Numbered from the stretch's first letter, positions 1 to 5,105 are shown. The stretch: 5,489 bases of DNA from Verrucomicrobia bacterium UBA1211 (GCA_002309585.1 DBXN01000102.1:316-5804); one strand, 5' to 3'. Program-made: numbers and translations. The notes: generated from the letters alone by a model not told the origin.

Positions 1-71
1 TTGATTCCCAGCACGGGAACATCAATCTCCTCCAGTGTGATCTCCACATCCCGTTTCGATTGTGCAGCCAT
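1..71 (-). CDS. N-terminal fragment of an unrecognised protein (runs off the left edge)
   Basis: A minus-strand reading frame begins at ATG 71-69 and stays open to the window edge, giving about 23 residues that begin MAAQSKRDVEITLEEIDVPV. The start is supported by a near-perfect Shine-Dalgarno AAGGAGG at 83-77 with 5 nt spacing, the best ribosome binding site in the window. The visible residues are mostly charged or hydrophilic, with no signal peptide or membrane segment at the start, so a cytoplasmic protein is likely. The gene follows the DppF-like ATPase by 48 nt in the same direction and may be the last visible member of that transcription unit. I do not recognise the family from so short a piece. 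That it is a translated gene is well supported by the ribosome binding site; its function is unknown. Confidence 0.6.
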   Translation of the reverse strand, partial: MAAQSKRDVEITLEEIDVPVLGI

Positions 72-76
72 CGGCG

Positions 77-83
77 CCTCCTT
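77..83 (-). promoter_or_regulatory. Ribosome binding site of the left-edge gene
   Basis: CCTCCTT on the plus strand reads AAGGAGG on the minus strand, complementary to the 16S rRNA tail, 5 nt before ATG 71-69. It fixes the start of the left-edge gene. Confidence 0.75.
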
Positions 84-108
84 GAGGGTTAGGGTTTAGG
101 TTATACGG
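82..108. repeat. Short G/T-rich near-tandem repeat (TTGAGGG/TTAGGG/TTTAGG)
   Basis: In the gap between the DppF-like gene and the left-edge gene the plus strand reads TTGAGGG, TTAGGG, TTTAGG, TTATACGG, an imperfect 6-7 nt repeat. Its first part, TTGAGGGTTA (82-91), is identical to 5090-5099 upstream of queE and shares TTGAGGGT with the array upstream of the DppD-like gene. It touches the ribosome binding site of the left-edge gene. It looks like a short or degenerate member of the heptad-repeat class that fills the other co-directional gaps. The resemblance to plant-type telomere repeats is superficial. Confidence 0.45.
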
Positions 109-119
109 TTCAAACACGG

Positions 120-941
120 TTATGTTTCGGCCGCGTGTCCGGCCGATGCGGCACGGCCCTGCCGCGCCGCCAACGCGCGTCCGACATCCGGAACCGCCTG
201 AAGCAGATGGCGGGTATAGGGATGTTTCGGAGCATCCAGGACTCGGACGGTCGGACCGGTCTCGACAAACTCGCCCGCGTGCATCACGGCGACATCGGCG
301 CAGATGGTCCGGACCACAGCCAGATCATGCGAGATCAAGATCACCGACAGCCCCAACTCCCGCTGGAGGAAACGGACCAGATTCAGAATCCGGGCCTGAA
401 CGGAAACATCCAACGCGCTCACCGGCTCATCCGCGATAATCACCTTGGGATTCAGGGCGAGACACCGCGCGAAACTGACCCGCTGGCACTGTCCGCCGCT
501 GATCTCGCGCGGATAGACGTTCAGCACCCGTGACGGCAACCCGACCAGATCCAGCAGTTCCGTCAGCCGTTTCGGAATATCTGCGGCGGGCAGGATCCGA
601 TGGACACGCAACACCTCCTCCAGAGTCTGCCGGACGGTCATACGGGGATTCAACGATCCGACCGCGTCCTGGAACACCATCTGGACCTCCCGCCGGTAGG
701 TCAAACGCCTATCCTTATCGAAGGCCGCGACATCGGCTCCCTCATACCGGAGCGTCCCGCCCGAAGGCGGCTGAAGCCCGATCACCGTCTTCGCCAGCGA
801 GGATTTTCCGCAACCGCTCTCCCCCACGATGCCCAGCGAGGCACCCTTGGCGAGCTGGAACGAAACACCCCGAACCGCCTCGACCGGCGGACGGCCAGGA
901 TAGGTTACCCGAAGATTCTCAACCGCAAGCAAGGCATCCAT
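120..941 (-). CDS. ABC transporter ATP-binding protein, DppF/OppF-type
   Basis: ATPase subunit of a peptide/opine/nickel (PepT-family) importer; it would act as a cytoplasmic heterodimer with the DppD-like subunit next door, coupling ATP hydrolysis to solute uptake. From the chosen ATG (941-939) the product is 273 residues. Motifs in order: Walker A GESGCGKSS (40-48), Q-loop glutamine 91 in VFQD, signature ISGGQCQRV (148-156), Walker B VIIADEP (167-173), D-loop SALD (175-178), H-loop His205, and the family's HPYTRHLL (240-247). All ATPase residues are intact. The start overlaps the stop of the preceding gene (TGATG, one base shared), which implies translational coupling. An in-frame extension to 1052 would lie wholly inside the upstream gene and starts with non-homologous residues, so I reject it. 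The protein ends about 25 residues after HPY and lacks the cysteine-containing tail of its partner, so it is shorter than typical OppF (about 310-330) and close to NikE/SapF length. The substrate cannot be told from the ATPase. Confidence 0.93.
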   Translation of the reverse strand: MDALLAVENLRVTYPGRPPVEAVRGVSFQLAKGASLGIVGESGCGKSSLAKTVIGLQPPSGGTLRYEGADVAAFDKDRRLTYRREVQMVFQDAVGSLNPRMTVRQTLEEVLRVHRILPAADIPKRLTELLDLVGLPSRVLNVYPREISGGQCQRVSFARCLALNPKVIIADEPVSALDVSVQARILNLVRFLQRELGLSVILISHDLAVVRTICADVAVMHAGEFVETGPTVRVLDAPKHPYTRHLLQAVPDVGRALAARQGRAASAGHAAET

Positions 942-1963
942 CACGCCACCCCCTTCGGGCACCGGCACGCCCATCCGTCCGACTCGACCAGATCCGGATG
1001 GACCGTCCGGCATGACGCGTCCGCCAACGGGCAGCGCGGCGCGAAAACGCAACCCTGCGGCCAGGCGTCGGGAGAAGGGACGGTTCCCGGAATATCACGC
1101 AATGGGGCATCCGGCGGGGCATCCAGCAACGGAACGGCGGCGAGCAGGCCCTTCGTATAGGGATGGCGGGGCGAAGAGAGAACCTTCACCACCGAACCGC
1201 TCTCGACGATCTCGCCGGCATACATCACATACACCCGGTCCATCCGTCCGGCGACCAACCCGAGATTGTGGGTGATCAGCAACAACGCCATTCCCCGCTC
1301 ATCGGCCAGCGTCCCCATCAAGTCCAGAACCTGCCGCTGGGTCGTCACATCCAAAGCGGTCGTCGGCTCGTCCGCAACCAGCAGGGAGGGCGAGGCGGCC
1401 AGCGCCATCGCCATCATCACCCGTTGCTGCTGCCCGCCGCTCAACTCGCACGGATACGCCAGGGCCGCGCGATGGGGATCGGGCAATCCTACCTTCGCCA
1501 ACGCCTCTTCCGTGATGCGGATCCGTTCCTTCCGGGGCAGGCCTTGCAACGCTTCGGTCACCTGCGCGTAGACCCGTGCGACGGGATTCAGACTCGCCGA
1601 GGGATCCTGGAAGACGTACGCGATCTTGTGCCCGCGCACGGCACCCAACGCCTTAGGGGAAAGGGAGTAGAGCGATTCCCCCCTAAACCGGACATCGCCC
1701 AGAACGGTCGCACGGTCAATCGGCGGAAGACGGGTCAACGCCATCGCCGTCAGGCTTTTCCCGCAACCGCTCTCCCCCACCAGCGCGACCCGCTCGCCCG
1801 GAAAGATCTGGAGGGAAACCGACCGCACCGGCTTCGAGAGCCGGTCATCCCGAACAAAGGAAATCTGCAACCCCTCAACATCCAAAAGCGGCGTATTCCC
1901 GTCCCCAAGGGGACGTTGAGCGTTGAGGGTTGAGCGTTGAGGGTAACTCGCGACGCGCGACAT
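941..1963 (-). CDS. ABC transporter ATP-binding protein, DppD/OppD-type
   Basis: Partner ATPase of the DppF-like protein for peptide or related solute import. Counting from ATG 1963 (340 residues): Walker A GESGCGKSL (63-71), Q-loop Gln119 in VFQDPSASLNP, signature LSGGQQQRV (175-183), Walker B LLVADEP (194-200), D-loop TALD (202-205), H-loop His232, and the oligopeptide-ATPase tail with HPYTKGLL (267-274). The tail keeps four-cysteine spacing (Cys305, Cys311, Cys318 and Cys333 or 335; CVFAPRC core), a conserved feature of DppD/OppD proteins that has been linked to an iron-sulfur cluster in this family. The start is uncertain. Homology to the family begins at PLLDVEGLQISF near 1891; upstream residues are translated repeat DNA. 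In-frame options are ATG 2029, 1981 and 1963, none with a good ribosome binding site, and TTG 1885. The codon where family members would start (1894-1892) is ACG, preceded by GGGGACGGGA. The last base of its TGA is the A of the next gene's ATG. Confidence 0.93.
   Translation of the reverse strand: MSRVASYPQRSTLNAQRPLGDGNTPLLDVEGLQISFVRDDRLSKPVRSVSLQIFPGERVALVGESGCGKSLTAMALTRLPPIDRATVLGDVRFRGESLYSLSPKALGAVRGHKIAYVFQDPSASLNPVARVYAQVTEALQGLPRKERIRITEEALAKVGLPDPHRAALAYPCELSGGQQQRVMMAMALAASPSLLVADEPTTALDVTTQRQVLDLMGTLADERGMALLLITHNLGLVAGRMDRVYVMYAGEIVESGSVVKVLSSPRHPYTKGLLAAVPLLDAPPDAPLRDIPGTVPSPDAWPQGCVFAPRCPLADASCRTVHPDLVESDGWACRCPKGVA
1900..1915. repeat. Perfect 7-bp inverted repeat with AA loop at the DppD-like gene start
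   Basis: CGTCCCC (1900-1906), AA, GGGGACG (1909-1915) form a perfect inverted repeat abutting the first GTTGAGC heptad. On the minus strand its GGGGACG arm is also the best ribosome-binding candidate for a start near 1894 or 1885, so a hairpin here could mask translation initiation. The arms are GC-rich, but a two-base loop is sterically tight, so in RNA the closing pair would probably open. No T-run follows, so it is not an intrinsic terminator. Confidence 0.4.
1915..1949. repeat. Heptad tandem repeat GTTGAGS (4 full units plus a degenerate one)
   Basis: Units at 1915, 1922, 1929 and 1936 read GTTGAGC, GTTGAGG, GTTGAGC, GTTGAGG, so the higher-order unit is a 14-mer present twice; a fifth, degenerate unit GTAACTC ends at 1949. 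The same two-unit motif occurs upstream of queE at 5082-5095. It lies immediately upstream of, or inside, the 5' end of the DppD-like gene. Confidence 0.85.
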
Positions 1964-1989
1964 GCGACACGCGGACGACATTCGACAAC
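1949..1989. repeat. Degenerate heptad repeat with CGAC core
   Basis: CGAC cores start at 1951, 1958, 1965, 1976 and 1983, that is at spacings 7, 7, 11 and 7. On the minus strand the units read roughly TGTCGCA/TGTCGCG. It follows directly on the GTTGAGS array with no spacer. If translation of the DppD-like protein began at ATG 1963, part of this tract would be coding. Confidence 0.65.
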
Positions 1990-1994
1990 CGAGA

Positions 1995-2029
1995 CCCTCT
2001 TCCCTTTTCCCTATTCCCTCTTCCCTCAT
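1995..2029. repeat. Heptad tandem repeat CCCTNTT (5 units)
   Basis: CCCT starts at 1995, 2002, 2009, 2016 and 2023, an exact period of 7: CCCTCTT, CCCTTTT, CCCTATT, CCCTCTT, CCCTCAT. The variable positions are the fifth to seventh of each unit. The tract is pyrimidine-only on the plus strand apart from two A residues, hence a purine run in the minus-strand transcript. Confidence 0.85.
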
Positions 2030-2040
2030 TTTTCATTCTC
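2027..2040. repeat. Two CATTYTY heptads linking two arrays
   Basis: CATTTTT (2027-2033) and CATTCTC (2034-2040) form a two-unit array between the CCCTNTT and CGTCACY arrays. The same family recurs as CATTCTT/CTCTCTT/CATTCTT/CATTCTC at 5170-5197, also just after the stop codon of a minus-strand gene. Confidence 0.6.
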
Positions 2041-2043
2041 TCT

Positions 2044-2071
2044 CGTCACTCGTCACCCGTCACTCGTCACT
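2044..2071. repeat. Heptad tandem repeat CGTCACY (4 units)
   Basis: CGTCACT, CGTCACC, CGTCACT, CGTCACT start at 2044, 2051, 2058 and 2065, exact period 7. The array ends 2 nt before the TAA stop (2076-2074) of the metalloenzyme gene, so it begins directly downstream of that gene in the direction of transcription. Confidence 0.85.
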
Positions 2072-2073
2072 TT

Positions 2074-2967
2074 TTAACCAATCGGCTTCACCACCCGCTG
2101 AACCGGCACATATCCCGGAACCAGCAGCCGCGTCAGACGCGGCGTGATATCGATCAGGCTCGAAACAGCGTTCATCACCTGCCCGGCCTGAGGGCCCAGC
2201 GCGATGAACGGAACCGGATTCCGGGTATGCCCGCGCGTGGACAGGTCCTCGATATTCCCATGATCGCTGGTCAGGATCATCAAGATTCCGGAGGCCTCGC
2301 ACAACCGCACCACGCCATCCAGAAACGCATCCAGCGTCCGAAGCGTCTCGCAGGCCTGGTCGTAGTTGCGGGAGTGGCCGGAGAGATCGCTCTGGAAAAA
2401 CTCGAAGAGGGTGAAATCATACGCCCGCGCGACCTGGACCAGATGCTCCGCCGCCTCGCGCGGGGTAATCACCTTCACATCATGGCCCTTTTCCTTGAAG
2501 GTCGCGCGGGTGATGTCGTGCGTCACGGCCTGATTCTCCATCAGGTCGTCCTGGGTCGAGATCACGTCGGGCTGCGTCAGCGCCATCACGGTCGTGACCG
2601 ACTTGAAACGGCGGACACGCAAATCATCCACCCGGTCAATCATGTAGGCGTCCGCGAAACGGCACCGCAGCCCTTTCCGCGTCAGTTCCATCATGATGTT
2701 ATCCTCCTCAATCAGCTTCCGGAGGGAGGGTCCTGGGAAACCCTCGCAATGGCGCCCCATGTATTGCGACGCATTGACGCCGGTGAACATCGTCGCCTGG
2801 CCCGTCGCGCTCTGCGGCAGGCCATCCACCGCAAGGCAGGCGTCAATTGAAACCGAGTGCTTCTCGATCAATGAGCAGAGGACAGGGCACACTTCCGGCC
2901 TCACCGGATTGTCCGGTGCCGGAGCGCGCAACCCCACGCCATCGATGAAGAGAAAAAGCACTTTCAT
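2074..2967 (-). CDS. Alkaline-phosphatase-superfamily metalloenzyme (phosphoglycerate mutase/phosphatase-like)
   Basis: Cytoplasmic binuclear metal hydrolase of the alkaline phosphatase superfamily (Metalloenzyme domain, related to cofactor-independent phosphoglycerate mutase and phosphopentomutase). The product is 297 residues and begins MKVLFLFIDGVG, with the first metal aspartate Asp9. The active-site set looks complete: Ser53 in QSATGQATMFTG as probable nucleophile, Asp194 and His198 in SDLSGHS, Asp235-His236 in TSDHGN, and His247 in RGHTRNPVPF. Spacing from Ser53 to the following TG equals that from the alkaline phosphatase nucleophile to its TG. At under 300 residues it lacks the large inserted domain of true iPGM (over 500), so a phosphatase/phosphodiesterase-like activity or an uncharacterised mutase is likelier; the substrate is unknown. 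The start at 2967 is chosen because homology begins there; an in-frame ATG at 3006 adds 13 unrelated residues. There is no clear Shine-Dalgarno. It lies upstream of the two ABC ATPases across the heptad-repeat gap. Confidence 0.88.
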   Translation of the reverse strand: MKVLFLFIDGVGLRAPAPDNPVRPEVCPVLCSLIEKHSVSIDACLAVDGLPQSATGQATMFTGVNASQYMGRHCEGFPGPSLRKLIEEDNIMMELTRKGLRCRFADAYMIDRVDDLRVRRFKSVTTVMALTQPDVISTQDDLMENQAVTHDITRATFKEKGHDVKVITPREAAEHLVQVARAYDFTLFEFFQSDLSGHSRNYDQACETLRTLDAFLDGVVRLCEASGILMILTSDHGNIEDLSTRGHTRNPVPFIALGPQAGQVMNAVSSLIDITPRLTRLLVPGYVPVQRVVKPIG

Positions 2968-2977
2968 GTATGGTGCA

Positions 2978-3006
2978 TTTATACTCTTTATAGGACCAAA
3001 ACACAA
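2978..3006 (-). promoter_or_regulatory. Candidate sigma70-type promoter for the metalloenzyme gene
   Basis: On the minus strand TTGTGT (3006-3001) and TATAAA (2983-2978) are separated by 17 nt in a locally AT-rich stretch, unlike the GC-rich genes around it. Transcription would begin about 4 nt before ATG 2967, giving an almost leaderless mRNA, which fits the absence of a Shine-Dalgarno. A second TATAAA at 2992-2987 lacks a well-spaced -35 box. This is pattern matching only. Confidence 0.35.
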
Positions 3007-3042
3007 TCAAAAACCATCCTCCGGCAAAATCGGAAATGCCGC

Positions 3043-3071
3043 TTGCGTGACCGGTTCGGGCATGGTAATCT
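3043..3071 (+). promoter_or_regulatory. Candidate promoter for the DUF3237/hydrolase gene
   Basis: TTGCGT (3043-3048), a 17-nt spacer and TAATCT (3066-3071) with an upstream TGG (extended -10 style) would place the transcript start near 3078 and leave a leader of about 24 nt containing the ribosome binding site. Both boxes match the consensus only partly. The divergent gap 2968-3101 must hold at least one promoter for each gene. Confidence 0.3.
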
Positions 3072-3086
3072 AACACATGTCACCAC

Positions 3087-3094
3087 AAAGGGAG
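3087..3094 (+). promoter_or_regulatory. Ribosome binding site of the DUF3237/hydrolase gene
   Basis: AAAGGGAG, with a GGAG core at 3091-3094, lies 7 nt before ATG 3102. It supports this start, which also places a signal peptide exactly at the N-terminus. Confidence 0.7.
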
Positions 3095-3101
3095 TGTTAA
3101 G

Positions 3102-4394
3102 ATGAAACGAACGGCCATATTCCTTTTCGCCACTTTGGTTTTTGCGACCCAACCCGCGTTGACCGACGAGCAGGTGAAGACGCGACCGCCTGAACTGGAA
3201 CTCCGCGTCAAGTGCGGTCCGCCCGTTGACCAAGGCGAAGCGGAAGGGAAACGGTGCCGCGCCATTCCGATTCTCGGCGGCACCTTCGAGGGCCCCGCCA
3301 TCAAGGGCACGGTACTCCCAGGGGGAGCGGACCGGCAGCAGGATGACAAGGAACTCGGGGTGACCTGGCTTGATGCGGAATATGACATCATGACCGATGA
3401 CGGAACGAAAATCCATGTCCGTAACCAGGGGGTGATGGGCAAAGAGGGGTTTTTCCGCGCTTCGCCCGTTTTCACCGTACCTCCCGGAACTCCCCATGAA
3501 TGGATGAATCATGCGGTATTCACCTGCACGCTCACGCCCGTGCAGGACGGTGTGCGTCTTTCCGTCCGGAAAGTCGCGCGTTCCCGCATGCTGGAGGACG
3601 GGGGAACAGGTCCGTACCGGGCCATCATGATGGAAGTCGCCGGTTTCGCCGAACACACCGTCTTCCGGCCCATCGATCTCTCCCCGTTCAATGAGAAGAA
3701 ACCGTTGCCCGTGCTGGTCTGGGGCAACGGCGCCTGCGCGAACTCCCCGATCGAACACGCGAAATTCCTCAGCGAGATCGCCTCGCACGGTTATCTGGTG
3801 CTGGCGACGGGCATCTATCCCGAGACGGATAAACCGTACCGGGGGCCCATGTCCTGCTCCGCGCAGCAGATCGAGTCCATCGACTGGGCCTTCGCCCAAA
3901 ACGCCGACCCCAAACACGAATTCTTCGGTAAGATCGACCTGAAGCACATCTGCCTCGCGGGAATGTCGTGCGGCGGACTGCAGGCGCTCCAAAACTGCGC
4001 CGACAAGCGGATCGCCGCCGTGATGATCTGCAACAGCGGGCTCTTCAAAAATCCGGCCATCGCGATGCCGAACATGCCCATGCCCCGCAAGGAAAAGCTG
4101 CGCGACCTGCATACGCCCGTCATTTACATCCTCGGCGGCAAGCCCGACATCGCCTACGAAAACGGCATGGACGATTTTCGCCGCATCGACCACGTGCCCG
4201 CGATCGCGGCGAACCTGCCGGTCGGACACGGAGGCACCTACATGCATCCGCACGGCGGCGAGTTCGGCGTTGTCGCGCGTCTCTGGCTCGACTGGCAGCT
4301 CAAAGGCGATGAAACCGCCGCGAAGATGTTCGTCGGCGAAGATTGCGGCCTGTCGAAACGCAAGGGCTGGACCATCGAGCGCAACGCCAAGTAG
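3102..4394 (+). CDS. Exported two-domain protein: DUF3237 domain fused to alpha/beta hydrolase
   Basis: 430 residues. Residues 1-21 look like a Sec signal peptide (MKRT, hydrophobic AIFLFATLVFA, then TQPALT before charged DEQ), so the protein probably acts outside the cytoplasmic membrane. Residues about 30-155 fit DUF3237: GGTFEGPAIKGTVLPGGADR (59-78), the WLDAEYDIMTDDGTKIHVRN stretch (89-108) and GVMG. Residues about 185-410 are an alpha/beta hydrolase: strand PVLVWGNGAC (203-212), nucleophile elbow GMSCG (287-291) with Ser289, probable acid Asp349 in LGGKPDIAY, and catalytic His376 in PVGHGG. The triad residues are in the expected order and spacing. Cysteines occur as several candidate pairs, consistent with an exported protein. 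The substrate is unknown; an ester, possibly sugar- or aromatic-linked, is a reasonable guess. It stands alone: divergent from the metalloenzyme gene and convergent with queE. DUF3237 by itself has no assigned activity. Confidence 0.85.
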   Translation: MKRTAIFLFATLVFATQPALTDEQVKTRPPELELRVKCGPPVDQGEAEGKRCRAIPILGGTFEGPAIKGTVLPGGADRQQDDKELGVTWLDAEYDIMTDDGTKIHVRNQGVMGKEGFFRASPVFTVPPGTPHEWMNHAVFTCTLTPVQDGVRLSVRKVARSRMLEDGGTGPYRAIMMEVAGFAEHTVFRPIDLSPFNEKKPLPVLVWGNGACANSPIEHAKFLSEIASHGYLVLATGIYPETDKPYRGPMSCSAQQIESIDWAFAQNADPKHEFFGKIDLKHICLAGMSCGGLQALQNCADKRIAAVMICNSGLFKNPAIAMPNMPMPRKEKLRDLHTPVIYILGGKPDIAYENGMDDFRRIDHVPAIAANLPVGHGGTYMHPHGGEFGVVARLWLDWQLKGDETAAKMFVGEDCGLSKRKGWTIERNAK

Positions 4395-4433
4395 TCCATT
4401 CCGCCCGCGCCACGCAACGTTTCCACGACGAAG

Positions 4434-5063
4434 CTACCGGAACCCCGCCAGCTTGTGGCTCTGCACCGAGAGCAGCCACGGGTGGTTCCGATGGTTCCGG
4501 TTGAGCCGACCGAGGGTTTCGACCGTCTCCTCCCAATTCATCTTTCCCTCCCGCTCGCAGGGAGAGAGGAAATAGTGGCGGGCGCGGATCCGCTCGCGCA
4601 TCGTCTTGCAAAAGGCATCGACCGCGCCATCGACCACAATCCGCACCTCATCCGCTTCCGTCACCATCCGCTCGTCATCATACAACGGCTCATAGAGCGC
4701 CTTGGGCGAGACGGCGATGTAATCCAGCAGGCGGCGCACCTCATCCGACGGTGCGATCACACCGTTCGTCTCGATCCCGATCCACCGTCCCCCGCCCTTC
4801 AGCGCCTCAAGCAAATCGGGCAATTCCTCATGGATCATCGGCTCCCCGCCGGTCACGATCACCGAGCGGACACCCTCCGCCAGCGCATCGACCCGCTGGA
4901 GAATCGCCGGAACCGTCAGTGTCTCCGCATGACGGAAATCCGTGTCGCACCACGGGCAGGCGAGATTGCACCCCCCGAGCCGCACGAAGACGGCGGGCCG
5001 TCCGGTCTGGGCCCCCTCCCCCTGCCTCGACGCGAATATCTCAACAACAGGCAAACTCACCAT
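4434..5063 (-). CDS. queE: 7-carboxy-7-deazaguanine synthase (radical SAM)
   Basis: Converts 6-carboxy-5,6,7,8-tetrahydropterin to 7-carboxy-7-deazaguanine, the ring contraction step toward preQ0, queuosine and other 7-deazaguanines; cytoplasmic, needs a [4Fe-4S] cluster, S-adenosylmethionine and Mg2+. Length 209 residues, normal for QueE. Visible motifs: EIFASRQGEG (8-17) for substrate binding, the cluster motif Cys32-X3-Cys36-X2-Cys39 (CNLACPWCDTDF), GGEP (72-75) and ETNG (98-101) for SAM binding, VSPK (118-121), and the typical carboxyl end SVQSHKLAGFR (199-209). The Met start at 5063 is right for the family and is preceded by GGGGAAG 4 nt upstream. No queC, queD or other deazaguanine gene is in the window, so the pathway must be completed elsewhere or beyond the edges. 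It is convergent with the hydrolase gene, with 39 nt between stops and no clear terminator. Confidence 0.95.
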   Translation of the reverse strand: MVSLPVVEIFASRQGEGAQTGRPAVFVRLGGCNLACPWCDTDFRHAETLTVPAILQRVDALAEGVRSVIVTGGEPMIHEELPDLLEALKGGGRWIGIETNGVIAPSDEVRRLLDYIAVSPKALYEPLYDDERMVTEADEVRIVVDGAVDAFCKTMRERIRARHYFLSPCEREGKMNWEETVETLGRLNRNHRNHPWLLSVQSHKLAGFR

Positions 5064-5067
5064 ACCT

Positions 5068-5074
5068 CTTCCCC
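5068..5074 (-). promoter_or_regulatory. Candidate ribosome binding site of queE
   Basis: The minus strand reads GGGGAAG followed by AGGT and ATG 5063-5061. The purine block GGGGAAGAGG is the only Shine-Dalgarno-like sequence here and is somewhat close to the start. It lies 7 nt after the GTTGAGS heptads (in the direction of transcription). Confidence 0.5.
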
Positions 5075-5081
5075 AAAGAAC

Positions 5082-5095
5082 GTTGAGCGTTGAGG
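5082..5095. repeat. Two GTTGAGS heptads upstream of queE
   Basis: GTTGAGC (5082-5088) and GTTGAGG (5089-5095) are identical to one 14-mer unit of the array at 1915-1942. Flanking bases are also similar at both sites: CCCCAA lies a few bases to the left, and AC to the right after GTT or GTA. The element is therefore a dispersed unit rather than a chance match. Confidence 0.8.
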
Positions 5096-5105
5096 GTTAC
5101 ATATC

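Noticed and set aside
82..100. Telomere repeat (TTTAGGG-like)
   Set aside because: Only two or three imperfect units between bacterial genes, directly attached to a ribosome binding site.
942..1052. N-terminal extension of the DppF-like protein to 1052
   Set aside because: The extension lies inside the upstream gene and has no family similarity; the ATG at 941 gives normal coupling and a normal N-terminus.
808..1776. 20-nt identical stretch in both ATPase genes (near 808-828 and 1757-1776)
   Set aside because: It encodes the Walker A loop in both; shared codons for a conserved motif explain it without recent duplication or recombination.
1915..2071. CRISPR array
   Set aside because: Units are 7 nt, contiguous and of several sequences; there are no constant 23-40 nt repeats separated by unique spacers, and no cas genes.
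1163..2850. Long plus-strand open frames at 1163-1933 and 1930-2850
   Set aside because: They lie antisense to the DppD-like and metalloenzyme genes, are rich in Arg/His/Gln/Pro as typical antisense frames are, and cross the noncoding repeats.
3022..3041. Small inverted repeat CGGCA...TGCCG in the divergent gap
   Set aside because: Five-base arms with a ten-base loop are expected by chance in GC-rich DNA, and no terminator is needed there.
2988..4253. Long open frame on the minus strand opposite the DUF3237/hydrolase gene
   Set aside because: It is the complement of a well-supported gene, has no ribosome binding site or recognisable motif, and its composition is the expected antisense of GC-rich coding DNA.
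4395..4433. Shared terminator in the convergent gap
   Set aside because: No stem with a T-run or A-run is visible in the 39 nt between the stops.
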